Below are positions 62,455 through 64,000 of a stretch of DNA of 64,000 nt, piece by piece. The translations under genes and the position numbers were made by a program. Source of the DNA: Chitinophaga pinensis (lineage in GTDB: Bacteria; Bacteroidota; Bacteroidia; UBA7662); the NCBI GenBank assembly GCA_945874665.1, contig CAMCHJ010000001.1, forward strand, positions 248,001-312,000, in the 5' to 3' direction. The notes below the pieces were generated by a model. It saw only the letters and a program-made list of their open reading frames with translations, was not told the DNA's origin and searched no databases. Position 1 is the first letter of the stretch; every line of letters begins with the position of its first letter.

Positions 62455-64000
62455 ATGATTAGAAATAAGAGAATTCTTCTTATTTGCAGAGAAAGTTATT
62501 CTTTTCCTTTATTTTTTATAGCGCAAAAAATGCTTGATCAAAATAATGAAGTTGGAGCATTTTTTGTCTATCCAGAAGAAAGTGCATATAATAAATGTTA
62601 TTATAATGAGAATACATATTATGCTTTTAAAGAAAAATTACCAAAAGTTGATACATTTGGTCTCGAAGACTTTTGTAATGAATTCATTCAATTAAATAAA
62701 AGTTCTAAACAACTAGATTTGGATTTTTTATATAAAATAGAAGCAGAATTCACTTTTTATAAAAATTTAAATCAACAATTAATTTCTTCTCAATCTACTA
62801 CTCGACAGTTTCATACAAGACCTTATTATAAGTATAGCACACAATCCGAGAACCTAAATTATCTACAGTTAGGGTATAAAAAAGTATTAAGTGTCTTAGA
62901 TGAATTTAAACCTGACGTAATTTTAGATTCTGAGGATAGTGAATTACTTAGAACTATTCTTAATGAAATTGCTTACAGAAAACAAATTCCATATATAAAT
63001 ATTGACTATCCTAGGTATGAAAAGTATAAAATTCCTACTTTTAACTTGGGTCTAAAAGTTGGCTCTTTTTTCGAGAAAGAATACAATAAATTTCTAAAAA
63101 GTGACTACGCATTACTAGGTAATGAGATTGCTTATATAAATAATGCGAGAAATAAGAATGAAATAATGTCTTCTGAATTTAAAGGAACTATAACAAGTCA
63201 ATATAAACCTTCAAATTTATTAAAAGTCTTAAAATATATTATTATCAAAGCATTATATTTTTTCAATGTTTATGTTGTAAAGAAGAATTTTAAAGTTGTA
63301 AGTAACAAAAGCCCGATATTTACATCTCCGCTAAAGCATTTTTATTTTTACTTAAAAGTTGAGATTAAAAAACAAATATTATACAGAAAAAATAAATATT
63401 TTCAAATTCCAGTAAAGGATGAACAATATGTTTATATGCCACTACATTTAATTCCCGAATCAACTACCTTTGTAAAGGCACCTTTTTATGTGAATGAATT
63501 ATTTTTAATCGAACAAATATCAAAATCACTTCCTATTACTTGGAAATTATATGTTAAAGAACATCAAGCTATGATTGGGGAAAGAAGTTTGCAATTTTAT
63601 AAAAAAATCAAACAATTTCCTAATGTTAGATTAGTTCAGTTCAATTTTTATGATGATCCTAAACCCTGGATTGAGAATTCAAAAGGCGTAATTACTATCT
63701 CTGGCTCAACAGCTTACGAAGCTGCAATTCTGGGCAAAAAATCTGTTGTTTTTGCAGATGTTCCCTTTAAATTATTGGAAGGTGTAACTAAAGTAGATTC
63801 ATTTGAGAAATTAGCTTCTTCATTTGCAGAATTTGGGGAGATTGACAATATTAAGTCTTGTGCGGCATATATAGCAGCTGTCAAATCTGTAGGTACGGAA
63901 ATTGACATCAAATATTTAATTTCTGAAAGTGAGGCAATTATTAATGGAGATGCAAACGTGTCCGAAAAATTCGATAAGAATATTTCCTTATTAGTTTCAT
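62455..64000 (+). CDS. KpsC/KpsS-like capsule polysaccharide protein (3' end outside window)
   Basis: An open frame runs from the ATG at 62455 through the right edge (at least 515 codons). The visible C-terminal part has YVYMPLHLIPESTTFVKAP, WKLYVKEHQAMIGE and GVITISGSTAYEAAILGKK, the motifs of the Capsule_synth (KpsC/KpsS) domain, whose enzymes add Kdo linkers to lipid anchors. The N-terminal ~250 residues are unfamiliar. It is the last of the AT-rich run and the gene is cut by the window end. Confidence 0.75.
   Translation, partial: MIRNKRILLICRESYSFPLFFIAQKMLDQNNEVGAFFVYPEESAYNKCYYNENTYYAFKEKLPKVDTFGLEDFCNEFIQLNKSSKQLDLDFLYKIEAEFTFYKNLNQQLISSQSTTRQFHTRPYYKYSTQSENLNYLQLGYKKVLSVLDEFKPDVILDSEDSELLRTILNEIAYRKQIPYINIDYPRYEKYKIPTFNLGLKVGSFFEKEYNKFLKSDYALLGNEIAYINNARNKNEIMSSEFKGTITSQYKPSNLLKVLKYIIIKALYFFNVYVVKKNFKVVSNKSPIFTSPLKHFYFYLKVEIKKQILYRKNKYFQIPVKDEQYVYMPLHLIPESTTFVKAPFYVNELFLIEQISKSLPITWKLYVKEHQAMIGERSLQFYKKIKQFPNVRLVQFNFYDDPKPWIENSKGVITISGSTAYEAAILGKKSVVFADVPFKLLEGVTKVDSFEKLASSFAEFGEIDNIKSCAAYIAAVKSVGTEIDIKYLISESEAIINGDANVSEKFDKNISLLVS

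Overview
The window looks like a chromosomal segment of a member of the Bacteroidota (class not determinable from sequence alone). The evidence is a full-length SprA type IX secretion translocon next to ruvA and maeB, a DUF4837 lipoprotein, a DUF368 polyprenyl-phosphate transporter, and promoters of the Bacteroidota type (-7 box TAnnTTTG) with very short leaders. Starts are often TTG. No tRNA or rRNA gene and no CRISPR array was seen.

Layout. 0-14 kb is housekeeping: the end of an outer-membrane barrel, a two-gene ether-lipid-type unit (YhhN/TMEM86 plus a fatty-acid-hydroxylase/AGMO-like protein), tatA-gatA, an overlapping TPR-comA-DUF368-aroE run, uvrB with a GNAT and a LiaF-like protein, then kdsB, adk and obg. 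14-25 kb holds a small GIY-YIG protein inside a repeat cluster, then sprA-ruvA-maeB on the minus strand. 25-31.5 kb is a first surface-glycan locus (GT2, GT4, two methyltransferases, an HlpA-like GT and a flippase). 31.6-34.3 kb carries a DUF4837 lipoprotein and an MltD-like transglycosylase. 35.5-47.4 kb is a second glycan locus: four enzymes that can form a UDP-diacetamido-glucuronate (Wbp/Wlb) route, galE, a winged-helix regulator, rfbB, a Wza-like exporter and a Wzz-like protein.

At about 47.43 kb base composition drops sharply and stays AT-rich to the end of the window. This third block encodes a legionaminate-type nonulosonate pathway (LegB, LegC, NeuB/LegI, a CBS-fused PtmE-like nucleotidyltransferase, LegF), a GDP-heptose pathway split around it (GmhB-like, HddA, GmhA, HddC plus two modifying oxidoreductases), a Wzy-like polymerase, glycosyltransferases, a KpsC/KpsS-like protein cut by the window end, and a decayed gene fragment. 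The likely working assembly is a Wzx/Wzy-type surface polysaccharide: precursors from the AT-rich block, polymerisation by the 54 kb protein, and length control and export by the 44-47 kb proteins.

The most unusual feature is a set of two interspersed repeat families (called A and B here), found only between about 14 and 44 kb. They abut stop codons, have entered two reading frames (rfbB and a Gfo/Idh gene), and bracket two small nuclease-fold genes (GIY-YIG and GxxExxY) as inverted pairs. This looks like two small nuclease-plus-repeat mobile units.
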